From: JAAZGD01 sp034003765
GTDB lineage: Bacteria > Bacillota > Clostridia > Peptostreptococcales > Anaerovoracaceae
DNA: 26,098 bases
Assembly (NCBI GenBank): GCA_034003765.1
Contig: JAVEXZ010000021.1
Coordinates: 1 to 26,098 of the forward strand
Direction of reading: 5' to 3'
The notes under the pieces are model-generated. The model was not told the origin of the DNA, ran no database searches, and saw only the letters and a list, made by a program, of their open reading frames with translations. Below are positions 1-6,218 of the stretch, one piece after another; position 1 is the stretch's first letter; each line of letters starts with the position of its first letter. The translations under genes were made by a program, and so were the position numbers.

Positions 1-2
1 AG

Positions 3-404
3 CCTGATTACGCAAATTGCGTAGATATATCTACAAAGGCTGCTTTAAAAGAAATGGTAGCTCCTGGTCTATTGGCAATTATAGCCCCTCTATTTATTGG
101 ACTTCTGCTTGGACCCGAAGCCCTAGGAGGAATGCTTGCTGGCGCCCTATCTGCTGGTGTGCTCCTAGCCATTATGATGGCTAATGCAGGTGGTGCTTGG
201 GACAATGCTAAGAAGTATATTGAGAGTGGTCAACATGGTGGCAAGGGATCTGATGCCCATAAGGCTGCTGTTGTTGGAGACACAGTTGGAGATCCTTTCA
301 AAGATACATCTGGTCCTTCAATTAATATATTGATTAAGCTTATGACCATAGTTGCAGTAGTATTTGCACCTTTGTTTGTAGCTGTTGGCGGGTTAATTGT
401 ATAA
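3..404 (+). CDS. hppA: Membrane-bound ion-translocating pyrophosphatase, C-terminal fragment
   Basis: This is the last 133 codons of a gene that begins before the window; the frame is open from base 3. HppA-type enzymes hydrolyse pyrophosphate and pump H+ or Na+ across the membrane. The fragment shows hydrophobic segments (GLLAIIAPLFIGLLLG, LAGALSAGVLLAIMMANAGG, and a last one ending AVGGLIV). It also has the family's conserved cytoplasmic blocks: NAGGAWDNAKKYIE, then GKGSDAHKAAVVGDTVGDPFKD, then TSGPSINILIKL. The C-terminus has the normal family length. The K+-dependence determinants and the substrate-binding aspartates of the first half lie outside the window, so the ion and K+ class cannot be stated. 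No clear terminator separates it from the dehydrogenase downstream. Its stop codon lies in a 12-bp tandem duplication. Confidence 0.95.
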   Translation, partial: PDYANCVDISTKAALKEMVAPGLLAIIAPLFIGLLLGPEALGGMLAGALSAGVLLAIMMANAGGAWDNAKKYIESGQHGGKGSDAHKAAVVGDTVGDPFKDTSGPSINILIKLMTIVAVVFAPLFVAVGGLIV

Positions 405-419
405 AAAATTGTATAAAAA
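396..419 (+). repeat. 12-bp tandem duplication across the hppA stop codon
   Basis: ATTGTATAAAAA occurs twice without a gap (396-407 and 408-419). It duplicates the codons Ile-Val-stop-Lys, so hppA has a second in-frame TAA at 414-416. This looks like a simple replication-slippage duplication. Confidence 0.85.
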
Positions 420-454
420 GCGGGAGAAATATTATTCGCAGAAAGGTGGAAAAA

Positions 455-1627
455 ATGATTAATTTTCGTTACTTTATACCTACAAAAATCTTGTTCGGAA
501 CCAATTCCCTTGAGAGATTTCACAAAGAAAACTTGCCCGGTAAAAAAGCACTTATTGTATTATCAACTGGAAAATCAGCGATTGAAAGTGGTGCTTTAGG
601 GCGATTAAAAAAACAACTGGAATTGAATGGTACGGAATATGCTCTGTATCAGGGGATAACCGCAAATCCAACACGACAAGAAGTAATGAATGGTCTGGAA
701 ATTTATAGAAAAAATTCTTGTGATTTTATTATTGCTTTGGGAGGGGGCAGTTGTATTGATGCTGCCAAAGCACTAGCTATTGTTGCCACGAATGGTGGAG
801 ATTTATGGGATTATTTTCATGGAGGTTCCGCAAAGGGAAAGCAAGTTAAAATTCAAATGGCTCCGGTAATTGCTATACCAACAACTGCAGGCACGGGTTC
901 AGAAGTAGATCAATGGATGGTTATTTCTGATAAAGATAAAAATGAAAAGATTGGTTTTGGATATTCAAAAAGTTTTCCTACTACAGCTATTGTAGATCCA
1001 TCAATAATGATTACCCTACCAGCAATGTTGACAGCATATCAAGGGATTGATGCTCTCTTTCATGCCACAGAAGGTTATCTCTCCTCGGAGGCAAACCCTA
1101 TAAGCGATGCCTTAGCAGAGAAGGCTATAGCCCTAATTAATGGGAGCTTAGCTAATGTAGTTAATAATGGTGAAGACATTATTAAAAGAGAAGAAATGGC
1201 AGCAGCAAGCACTTTATCGGGAATGGTTTTAGCTTTAACCAGTATGACGGGTGAACATGCATTAGGAGAAGGGTTGAGCGGATTTTATAGCGATTTGCCT
1301 CATGGTGTAGGACTTATTCTTATCTCCTTGGAATATTATACTTTGATTTACAATTTAGGCCATTCTGAAGAACGTCTAATAAAAATGGCGACCTTGATGG
1401 GTGTGGAAAATCCAAAGACAGGTTTAGATTTTGTAGAGAGACTCAGATTGCTTTATGAAGAATGCGGGATAAGTGAAATTAAAATGTCCGATTACGGAAT
1501 TGAAAAAGAAAATTTCGAAAAAATTGTAGATATAGCAATGGCTCATGCAGCCTCTGAGTTTCGGGCTGAAAAAACCCCCTTAACGAAAGAACAATGTGTT
1601 AACTTATTAAATAAGTCTTATAGATAA
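455..1627 (+). CDS. Iron-containing (group III) alcohol dehydrogenase
   Basis: A 390-residue NAD(P)-dependent dehydrogenase of the Fe-ADH family (FucO, DhaT, butanol and 4-hydroxybutyrate dehydrogenases), a cytoplasmic enzyme interconverting an alcohol and an aldehyde or ketone. The cofactor motif GGGSCIDAAKA is at residues 96-106 and the IPTTAGTGSE block at 141-150. By alignment to FucO the metal ligands are Asp199, His203, His268 and His283, all present. The active-site histidine that normally follows the third ligand by four residues is Glu272 here (EHALGEG), which is unusual. I chose ATG 455 because AGGTGG at 444-449 sits five bases before it; an in-frame GTG at 446 would place the SD inside the gene. 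The ammonia-lyase gene starts 9 bases after its stop, so the two are probably co-transcribed. The substrate cannot be read from sequence. Confidence 0.9.
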   Translation: MINFRYFIPTKILFGTNSLERFHKENLPGKKALIVLSTGKSAIESGALGRLKKQLELNGTEYALYQGITANPTRQEVMNGLEIYRKNSCDFIIALGGGSCIDAAKALAIVATNGGDLWDYFHGGSAKGKQVKIQMAPVIAIPTTAGTGSEVDQWMVISDKDKNEKIGFGYSKSFPTTAIVDPSIMITLPAMLTAYQGIDALFHATEGYLSSEANPISDALAEKAIALINGSLANVVNNGEDIIKREEMAAASTLSGMVLALTSMTGEHALGEGLSGFYSDLPHGVGLILISLEYYTLIYNLGHSEERLIKMATLMGVENPKTGLDFVERLRLLYEECGISEIKMSDYGIEKENFEKIVDIAMAHAASEFRAEKTPLTKEQCVNLLNKSYR

Positions 1628-1636
1628 GGAGAAACA

Positions 1637-2026
1637 ATGGATACTATTAAATCTATGGTAAGAATAAGAATTTCAAATAAAGATGCTCATTATGGAGGCG
1701 GTTTGGTTGATGGAGCTTATATATTGCAAATAATGGGCGATGCCGCCACTGAACTATCCATAAAGTTAGATGGAGATGAAGGTCTATTTTTAAGGTATGA
1801 TGAAGTAGAATTTTTGGTCCCAGTTTATGCCGGAGAATATCTCGAAGTTACTGGTCAGATAACTGAGATAGGAAATACATCTAGAAAAATGGAGTTAATT
1901 GCAAAAAAAGTTATTATGCCTAGGCCGGATTTAGCCGAATCAGCAGCAGATTTTCTTGAAGAACCAATTATTGTTGCTAGGGCAAAAGCTATTGGAGTAA
2001 CAAAAAAGGAACTTCAGCGAAAATAA
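1637..2026 (+). CDS. kal: 3-aminobutyryl-CoA ammonia-lyase (Kal-like hotdog protein)
   Basis: 129 residues, the usual length for this small hotdog-fold family. Kal removes ammonia from L-3-aminobutyryl-CoA to give crotonyl-CoA in lysine fermentation; the related Acl enzymes act on beta-alanyl-CoA. Family signatures are KDAHYGGGLVDGAYILQ (about 15-31), GDAATEL, DGDEGLFLRYDEVEFLVPVYAGE (45-67), GNTSRKMEL and RPDLAESAADFLEEPIIV. The RPD..SAAD.LEEPI stretch favours Kal over Acl, by memory of the families. AAGGAG six bases before ATG 1637 fixes the start. No lysine aminomutase, Kdd or Kce gene is in the window, so this copy is detached from the usual kam cluster and is paired with an Fe-ADH. A related beta-amino acyl-CoA substrate remains possible. 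Confidence 0.82.
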   Translation: MDTIKSMVRIRISNKDAHYGGGLVDGAYILQIMGDAATELSIKLDGDEGLFLRYDEVEFLVPVYAGEYLEVTGQITEIGNTSRKMELIAKKVIMPRPDLAESAADFLEEPIIVARAKAIGVTKKELQRK

Positions 2027-2128
2027 TGTTTTTCATTAGGAATATTATTTTCTTGTTTGAACCGAATTTGATATATGATGAATTATACTATTGTATACCT
2101 CACTAACATACAAGATAGAAGGATTGAT

Positions 2129-2992
2129 ATGTATTTAATAGATGAATGTAGTTACAGTTGTACTGTGGATAATCAACATAATAGTACTATTGTGTCCAAA
2201 GTATCATATCTGGACAAAGAGAAGGAGATAACAGTTTCTCTTTTAGTAGATATTAATACTTTCCATGTGATAGATTCTTGGTATGAGGTTTTTAGGAATC
2301 CCGATAAATCACTTTTAGGTTTTCATGAAATCGAAAAGCTAAAGGGCTATGAAGCTTATCTTAACGCAGGAAAGGTTATAAGAACCATTGAAGAGCCAAA
2401 TCATAACTCGAACTTAAAAGAATTAGTACGTGAGTGTGTAAGAGGGGTTATTCAGGCTGAGAATAATTTGTATAGACATAGAGGATTTTCTAATGCAAAA
2501 GACTATTTCGAATCTTGGAATGTCAAGAATAAAGATAATTGCTATCGATTTAGTAATTTAGATAAGGAAATTAAAGAAACCAAACAGAAAGATTACATAT
2601 TAGAACTAAGCTACCTGAGAAAGAATAATTTATTTAATTGCCATCAGAATTATAAATTACTAGAGATAGAAAAAATCCTTTATGCAATAGGTGTTTTTAG
2701 TGATAGCTTTCATAATTATAACTTGACTATCTCATACAAGAGGGAAACAGGCGATATAACCGGATGCTTTGGAGACATGCGAATAGCCCCTAACGACATA
2801 TGTCGTAAGGGAATTACTAATCTAGATAAATTCATTGGAATGAACATTGAAAGAATTAACTATGAAGAAATCAACAAAATCGTTGGCGGTTCTTTTGGTT
2901 GCGTTCACTTTGAGAATTTATCAAGAAAACTAATAAATACTATCAAAAGAAATCATAATTTTGAACACATGGAGAAACTAGATGATGTATGA
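2129..2992 (+). CDS. DUF2889-like protein
   Basis: 287 residues, no signal peptide or membrane segment, probably cytoplasmic. The C-terminal part (about 215-275) has the pattern I associate with DUF2889: a Cys in DICRKG, then LDKFIGMNI, then a terminal GGSFGCVHFENL block (Gly-Cys at 257-258, His260). The N-terminal part has another DUF2889-like stretch, VSLLVDINTFHVIDSWYEVFRNP (about 36-58). The function of this domain is not known to me; I recall it near acyl-CoA metabolism genes, consistent with the upstream Kal-like enzyme. The first ATG of the frame is at 2075 but has no Shine-Dalgarno. ATG 2129 has AGAAGGA five bases upstream and is preferred. The assignment is by pattern only. Confidence 0.6.
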   Translation: MYLIDECSYSCTVDNQHNSTIVSKVSYLDKEKEITVSLLVDINTFHVIDSWYEVFRNPDKSLLGFHEIEKLKGYEAYLNAGKVIRTIEEPNHNSNLKELVRECVRGVIQAENNLYRHRGFSNAKDYFESWNVKNKDNCYRFSNLDKEIKETKQKDYILELSYLRKNNLFNCHQNYKLLEIEKILYAIGVFSDSFHNYNLTISYKRETGDITGCFGDMRIAPNDICRKGITNLDKFIGMNIERINYEEINKIVGGSFGCVHFENLSRKLINTIKRNHNFEHMEKLDDV

Positions 2993-3016
2993 ATAATACA
3001 CTATTAAGGAATGATA

Positions 3017-4309
3017 ATGAAAATAATAATTATTGATGGTTCACCTTCGGAAGACTATATGTCGAAACTAATTCTTGAGACACTTATCACCCTATTAGAT
3101 AAAAACGAGAATGAAGTTAAAGTATATTCTGCAAGAGAGCTTAATATTAAGCCATGTAAGGGCTGTTTTTATTGTTGGACGAAAACTCCTGGAATATGCA
3201 TTTTTGATGATGATAATCGATTAATAGCTAAGGAAATGATGGCTTGTGATCATATGATCATGCTATCACCTATAACATTTGGCGGCTACTCATCATGTTT
3301 AAAAGTTGTCATTGATCATTTTATACAAAACACATCACCATATTTCACTAAAGTGCAAAGAAAAACCCATCATAAAAAGAGATATAAGAACTACCCAAAT
3401 CTCACTGTTATTGGATGGATGGAAAAACAAAACAAGTTAGAAGAAGATATTTTTATAAATCTAGCACATCGAAATGCTATAAATTTATGTTCTCCCAATG
3501 TAAATTGCCAGGTCTTTCATTTAGATAACTCCCATCAACATATTTCCAACCAACTTATAGGAATTTTTAATAAGAACAAAGCAAGGATAACTAATCTCCC
3601 CGTTTTCCATGATATTAAAGAACCTACCACAAACAAATCTGTTAAGAACGCCATATTGCTAGTGGGAAGTCCAAGAACAAGAAAAAGCACTTCTGCTGTG
3701 TTGGGACGCTACCTTTTTAAAAAGCTTGAAGACTCAGGGATAAAAATACAGACATATTATATATATGAAAAAGAAGTAAAATCATCTTTATGGGAAAAAA
3801 TTCTCTTTGAATTAGACAGGGCGGACTTAGTAATTCTTTCCTTTCCTATTTATTTTGACACTTTACCTTCTGAACTAATATATCTTATGGAAGAATGGCT
3901 AAAATATAGAATTCAAAAAAACAAATTACCTGAAAAGTATTTCTCTATAGTGGTTAATTGCGGTTTCCCTGAAAAGGAACACTGTGACAATGCAATTGCT
4001 GTATGTCGTTTATTTTCAATAGAGATAGGTGCAATTTGGACAAATGCACTTATTTTGACAGGAGGACGTGGCCTAGGTCGACAGCCCCTAGAAGATTGGG
4101 GTAAAGAAACTTCGATAATAAGGGCGAATTTGGATGAATCTGCGAATCATATAATAAGCAAACAATTAATATCTCTAGAGCCTTTCAAACTAATAGAAAA
4201 ATATACAGATCCTGCTTGGTTATATAGAGCTAAAGGAAACTTATTTTGGAGAAGAAAAAAGATTAGTTCAAAAATCACAAATAACCATAAACTGACGAAA
4301 GCTAAATAA
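3017..4309 (+). CDS. Fused double flavodoxin-fold NAD(P)H:FMN oxidoreductase-like protein
   Basis: 430 residues holding two copies of the NADPH-dependent FMN reductase / iron-sulfur flavoprotein fold. Copy 1 (1-190) begins MKIIIIDGSPSEDYMSK, the phosphate-binding loop after strand 1. It then has CKGCFYCWTKTPGIC with Cys47, Cys50, Cys53 and Cys61, and SPITFGGYSSCLK at 84-96. Copy 2 (211-360) restarts with AILLVGSPRTRKSTSAVLG and SFPIYFDTLPSEL, but has no cysteine cluster. A basic tail follows. Single-domain relatives reduce quinones, azo or nitro compounds, or carry electrons, so FMN binding is likely at least in copy 1. AAGGA at 3006-3010 abuts the in-frame ATG 3011 but is six bases before ATG 3017, so 3017 is the likelier start. 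It starts 24 bases after the DUF2889-like gene. Confidence 0.75.
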   Translation: MKIIIIDGSPSEDYMSKLILETLITLLDKNENEVKVYSARELNIKPCKGCFYCWTKTPGICIFDDDNRLIAKEMMACDHMIMLSPITFGGYSSCLKVVIDHFIQNTSPYFTKVQRKTHHKKRYKNYPNLTVIGWMEKQNKLEEDIFINLAHRNAINLCSPNVNCQVFHLDNSHQHISNQLIGIFNKNKARITNLPVFHDIKEPTTNKSVKNAILLVGSPRTRKSTSAVLGRYLFKKLEDSGIKIQTYYIYEKEVKSSLWEKILFELDRADLVILSFPIYFDTLPSELIYLMEEWLKYRIQKNKLPEKYFSIVVNCGFPEKEHCDNAIAVCRLFSIEIGAIWTNALILTGGRGLGRQPLEDWGKETSIIRANLDESANHIISKQLISLEPFKLIEKYTDPAWLYRAKGNLFWRRKKISSKITNNHKLTKAK

Positions 4310-4391
4310 ATCCAATATATTTTCCGCATAATATTTTAGGTTCATTAAGCACTTGCCTAAAAATAAAAAACGCTAGAGTTTTGAAATCCTT

Positions 4392-4412
4392 CTTTGGTAA
4401 TAATTATCAAAG
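4392..4412. promoter_or_regulatory. Inverted repeat upstream of the MBL-fold gene (possible operator)
   Basis: CTTTGgTAATaATTAtCAAAG is a 21-bp dyad with 9 of 10 arm positions matched around one central base. It ends 21 bases before ATG 4434. The short centre argues for a protein-binding site rather than an RNA hairpin. No regulator is adjacent and no convincing promoter was found beside it. Confidence 0.35.
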
Positions 4413-4433
4413 GGTGTAAACAAGGAGTATAAG

Positions 4434-5408
4434 ATGGTTGATTTACTTTTAGACAATATTTACAGTATCCAAATATCACTGCCAGATAATCCATTAAAAT
4501 CTCTTAATGCCTATTTGATACTCGGTGAAAAGAACCTATTGATTGACACGGGGTTTAATAGAGAAGAATGTTATGGTGAATTGATAGAGGCACTTAATTC
4601 CCTGAATGTGGATTTAAATAATACTGATCTATTCATAACCCATTCTCATAGCGATCATTGTGGGTTGACTACTCTGCTCTTAAAGAAAGGATGCAAGGCA
4701 TATTGTAGTGAAAAAGACGCAAAAATAATAAATGAGAGCATCAAAAATGAATACTGGGTTAATTTAGAAAATCTATTTGCACGGTATGGATTTCCAGAGA
4801 AAGATGTGGGCAGAACTACAGATTTACATCCTGGTAAGCGATTTCAAAATAATGAGGTGGTCGATTTTGAAATCCTACATGATGGAGATGTAATTTCAGT
4901 GGGAGCCTATGATTTTAATTGTATTTTAACACCTGGACATACTCCAGGGCATATGTGCTTGTACGATAAAAAGAATAAAATTTTGATTTCGGGTGATCAT
5001 ATATTGGGTGATATAACGCCAAATATCTGTGTGGAAACAGGTATGCTTAATCCTCTGCAACTATACTTGGAAAGCCTAGAAAAAGTTGGGAAGTTGCCCG
5101 TAACCAAGACTCTTTGCGCCCATCGTGGTCAAATTATAGATGTTTACCTTAGAATCTCCGAATTACAAGAGCATCATGAAAAGCGTTTGAAAGAAGTAAA
5201 AAAAATACTTTGCAATGGTGCAAAAAATGCTTATGAAACAGCTCAATTTATGACATGGAGAATTTCATGCAATAGCTGGGAAGATTTTCCAATGGAACAG
5301 AAGTGGTTCGCTACAGGAGAAGCCATATCACACTTAAATTATCTATATATGAAAGGTGAAATTAAAAGGAGACAGATTAACGGAGTTTATACGTTTTCAT
5401 CATATTAG
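4434..5408 (+). CDS. MBL-fold metallo-hydrolase (glyoxalase II-like)
   Basis: 324 residues, cytoplasmic. The two-metal site of the metallo-beta-lactamase fold is complete: HSHSDH with His70, His72, Asp74 and His75; then TPGHTPGH; then SGDHILGD; then AHRGQ. After the hydrolase domain (about 1-235) a C-terminal helical region follows, containing MTWRISCNSWEDFPMEQKWFATGEAISHLNYL and ending in a winged-helix-like tail (MKGEIKRRQINGVYTF). This layout is common in Clostridia and Bacillus MBL proteins of unknown substrate, related to the LACTB2/glyoxalase II branch. An AAGGAG Shine-Dalgarno (4422-4427) lies upstream of ATG 4434. A thioester or other acyl substrate would suit the acyl-CoA context, but that is only a guess. 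A terminator follows. Confidence 0.88.
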   Translation: MVDLLLDNIYSIQISLPDNPLKSLNAYLILGEKNLLIDTGFNREECYGELIEALNSLNVDLNNTDLFITHSHSDHCGLTTLLLKKGCKAYCSEKDAKIINESIKNEYWVNLENLFARYGFPEKDVGRTTDLHPGKRFQNNEVVDFEILHDGDVISVGAYDFNCILTPGHTPGHMCLYDKKNKILISGDHILGDITPNICVETGMLNPLQLYLESLEKVGKLPVTKTLCAHRGQIIDVYLRISELQEHHEKRLKEVKKILCNGAKNAYETAQFMTWRISCNSWEDFPMEQKWFATGEAISHLNYLYMKGEIKRRQINGVYTFSSY

Positions 5409-5446
5409 TCGAAAGCTCAGCCTTAAAAATAACTGAGATTTTTCGA
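5409..5446 (+). terminator. Likely rho-independent terminator after the MBL-fold gene
   Basis: CTCAG (5416-5420) pairs with CTGAG (5433-5437), followed by ATTTTT. An outer TCGAAA / TTTCGA pairing (5409-5414 with 5441-5446) can extend the stem. The core stem is short, so strength is uncertain, but it sits directly after the stop codon and ahead of an independent promoter. Confidence 0.5.
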
Positions 5447-5497
5447 TTGAAGACTAGAAATGTAGGGAGCAAATACCCTCCAAAATATAATTTATAG

Positions 5498-5526
5498 TTG
5501 ACAAAGAACATACATTCGCCTATACT
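5498..5526 (+). promoter_or_regulatory. Sigma-A promoter with LexA-like SOS box in the spacer
   Basis: TTGACA (5498-5503), a 17-bp spacer and TATACT (5521-5526) make a near-consensus housekeeping promoter. Within the spacer GAACATACATTC (5506-5517) differs at one half-site base from the Firmicute LexA core GAAC-N4-GTTC. LexA bound there would block polymerase. It drives the YneA-like gene; the predicted transcription start is near 5533. Confidence 0.75.
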
Positions 5527-5578
5527 AGAGAAAAGAACACTTGTTTCTTCTTTAGGAAGAGAAGGGAGGCGAAGTCGG

Positions 5579-5887
5579 ATGTTATATATTGGTAAAAGAC
5601 ATCGAATTAAATCGGAGCTGAGATTTACTTTGTTCTTGCTAGTTTGTATAATTTTGATTTTATTGATGGGGAATGCATTAGTGGGTCCTAATCCAACAAT
5701 TGCTTTAACTGACAAAAACTATGAAACTCTAGAAATTTCCCTTGGGGATACTTTATGGGAAATTGCTTCAGAATATGCTCCAGACAATATGGACATACGG
5801 AGAGCCGTATACAAGCTTCAGAAGTTAAATAATCTAGGGGCAGCGGAACTTAAGCCAGGAATGGTGATAAAGATACCAAATTTTTAG
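5579..5887 (+). CDS. yneA: Membrane-anchored LysM protein, YneA-like SOS cell-division suppressor
   Basis: 102 residues, close to the length of Bacillus YneA. A basic N-terminus (MLYIGKRHRIKSELR) precedes one transmembrane segment (about 15-35, LRFTLFLLVCIILILLMG). A short linker and a single LysM domain follow (about 49-101: ETLEISLGDTLWEIASEYAP to LKPGMVIKIPNF). The predicted topology puts LysM outside, bound to peptidoglycan. YneA family proteins delay septation after DNA damage. The start at 5579 is set by GGGAGG at 5564-5569; an upstream in-frame TTG at 5498 would overlap the promoter and is rejected. The LexA-like box in the promoter supports the assignment independently of the protein. 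lexA itself is not in the window. A generic LysM protein is the alternative. Confidence 0.78.
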   Translation: MLYIGKRHRIKSELRFTLFLLVCIILILLMGNALVGPNPTIALTDKNYETLEISLGDTLWEIASEYAPDNMDIRRAVYKLQKLNNLGAAELKPGMVIKIPNF

Positions 5888-6218
5888 AAATACAGGATAT
5901 ATAGAATTATCAATAACAGCATAATATATACAGGTGTAAAGGGTCGGAGCATTAAAATAAAATCCCTTAAAAGAGGAAATAGAGCCTCGAATATTTCCTG
6001 AATTCGGTGGTTAAAGGTCTAGAAGGACTGAAAACACAGGAGCCCGGAGATTAGAGATATTTAAGTTGATATTTTAATGGGATTAAGTAACTATTCCCAA
6101 AAGTATGATTTAAGGAATAGTTATGCCTACTAATATAGCCTCTAACTATCTCTTATATGCCCCATCAATCCCCCTGATAACCAGGATTTTTCCTCCTTCT
6201 ATTTAATATGCTCCCCTA
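5888..6218. other. 331-base intergenic region between convergent genes
   Basis: No ORF of note on either strand. It holds the candidate structured RNA described separately (about 5941-6122), including a 9-bp hairpin (AACTATTCC at 6089-6097 with GGAATAGTT at 6114-6122) that lacks a following T tract. Near 6175-6192 on the + strand a small CCTG/CAGG hairpin is followed by ATTTTT and could be a weak terminator. Confidence 0.6.
5941..6122 (+). ncRNA. Candidate structured RNA of unknown class
   Basis: The stretch shows nested complementarity. CATTAAAATA (5950-5959) pairs over ten bases with TATTTTAATG (6070-6079) and would close the domain. Inside, AGGAAATA (5974-5981) pairs with TATTTCCT (5992-5999); TTCGG (6003-6007) pairs with CCGGA (6044-6048) around a small hairpin GGTCT-AGAA-GGACT (6016-6029). 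Outside, a 9-bp hairpin follows at 6089-6122. The interior (about 5998-6050) is more GC-rich than its surroundings. I could not match it to a riboswitch, 6S, SRP, tmRNA or RNase P RNA, and no clear promoter was found. The strand is inferred weakly from the preceding + gene. Confidence 0.35.

Noticed and set aside
5377..5715. 112-codon ORF on the - strand overlapping the LysM gene promoter
   Set aside because: It lies antisense to the promoter, terminator and LysM gene and has no family features.
6016..6050. Resemblance of the GGACTGAAAACACAGGAGCCCGGAGA-like stretch, read in part, to the end of the ykkC (guanidine) riboswitch
   Set aside because: The conserved core positions of that class are not all present, and no gene follows on the + strand. 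It is kept only as an unnamed structured RNA candidate.
6190..6205. Strong Shine-Dalgarno-like AGAAGGAGG on the - strand after the phosphoesterase gene
   Set aside because: No ATG, GTG or TTG opens a frame within a usable distance; the next in-frame possibilities stop after about a dozen codons.
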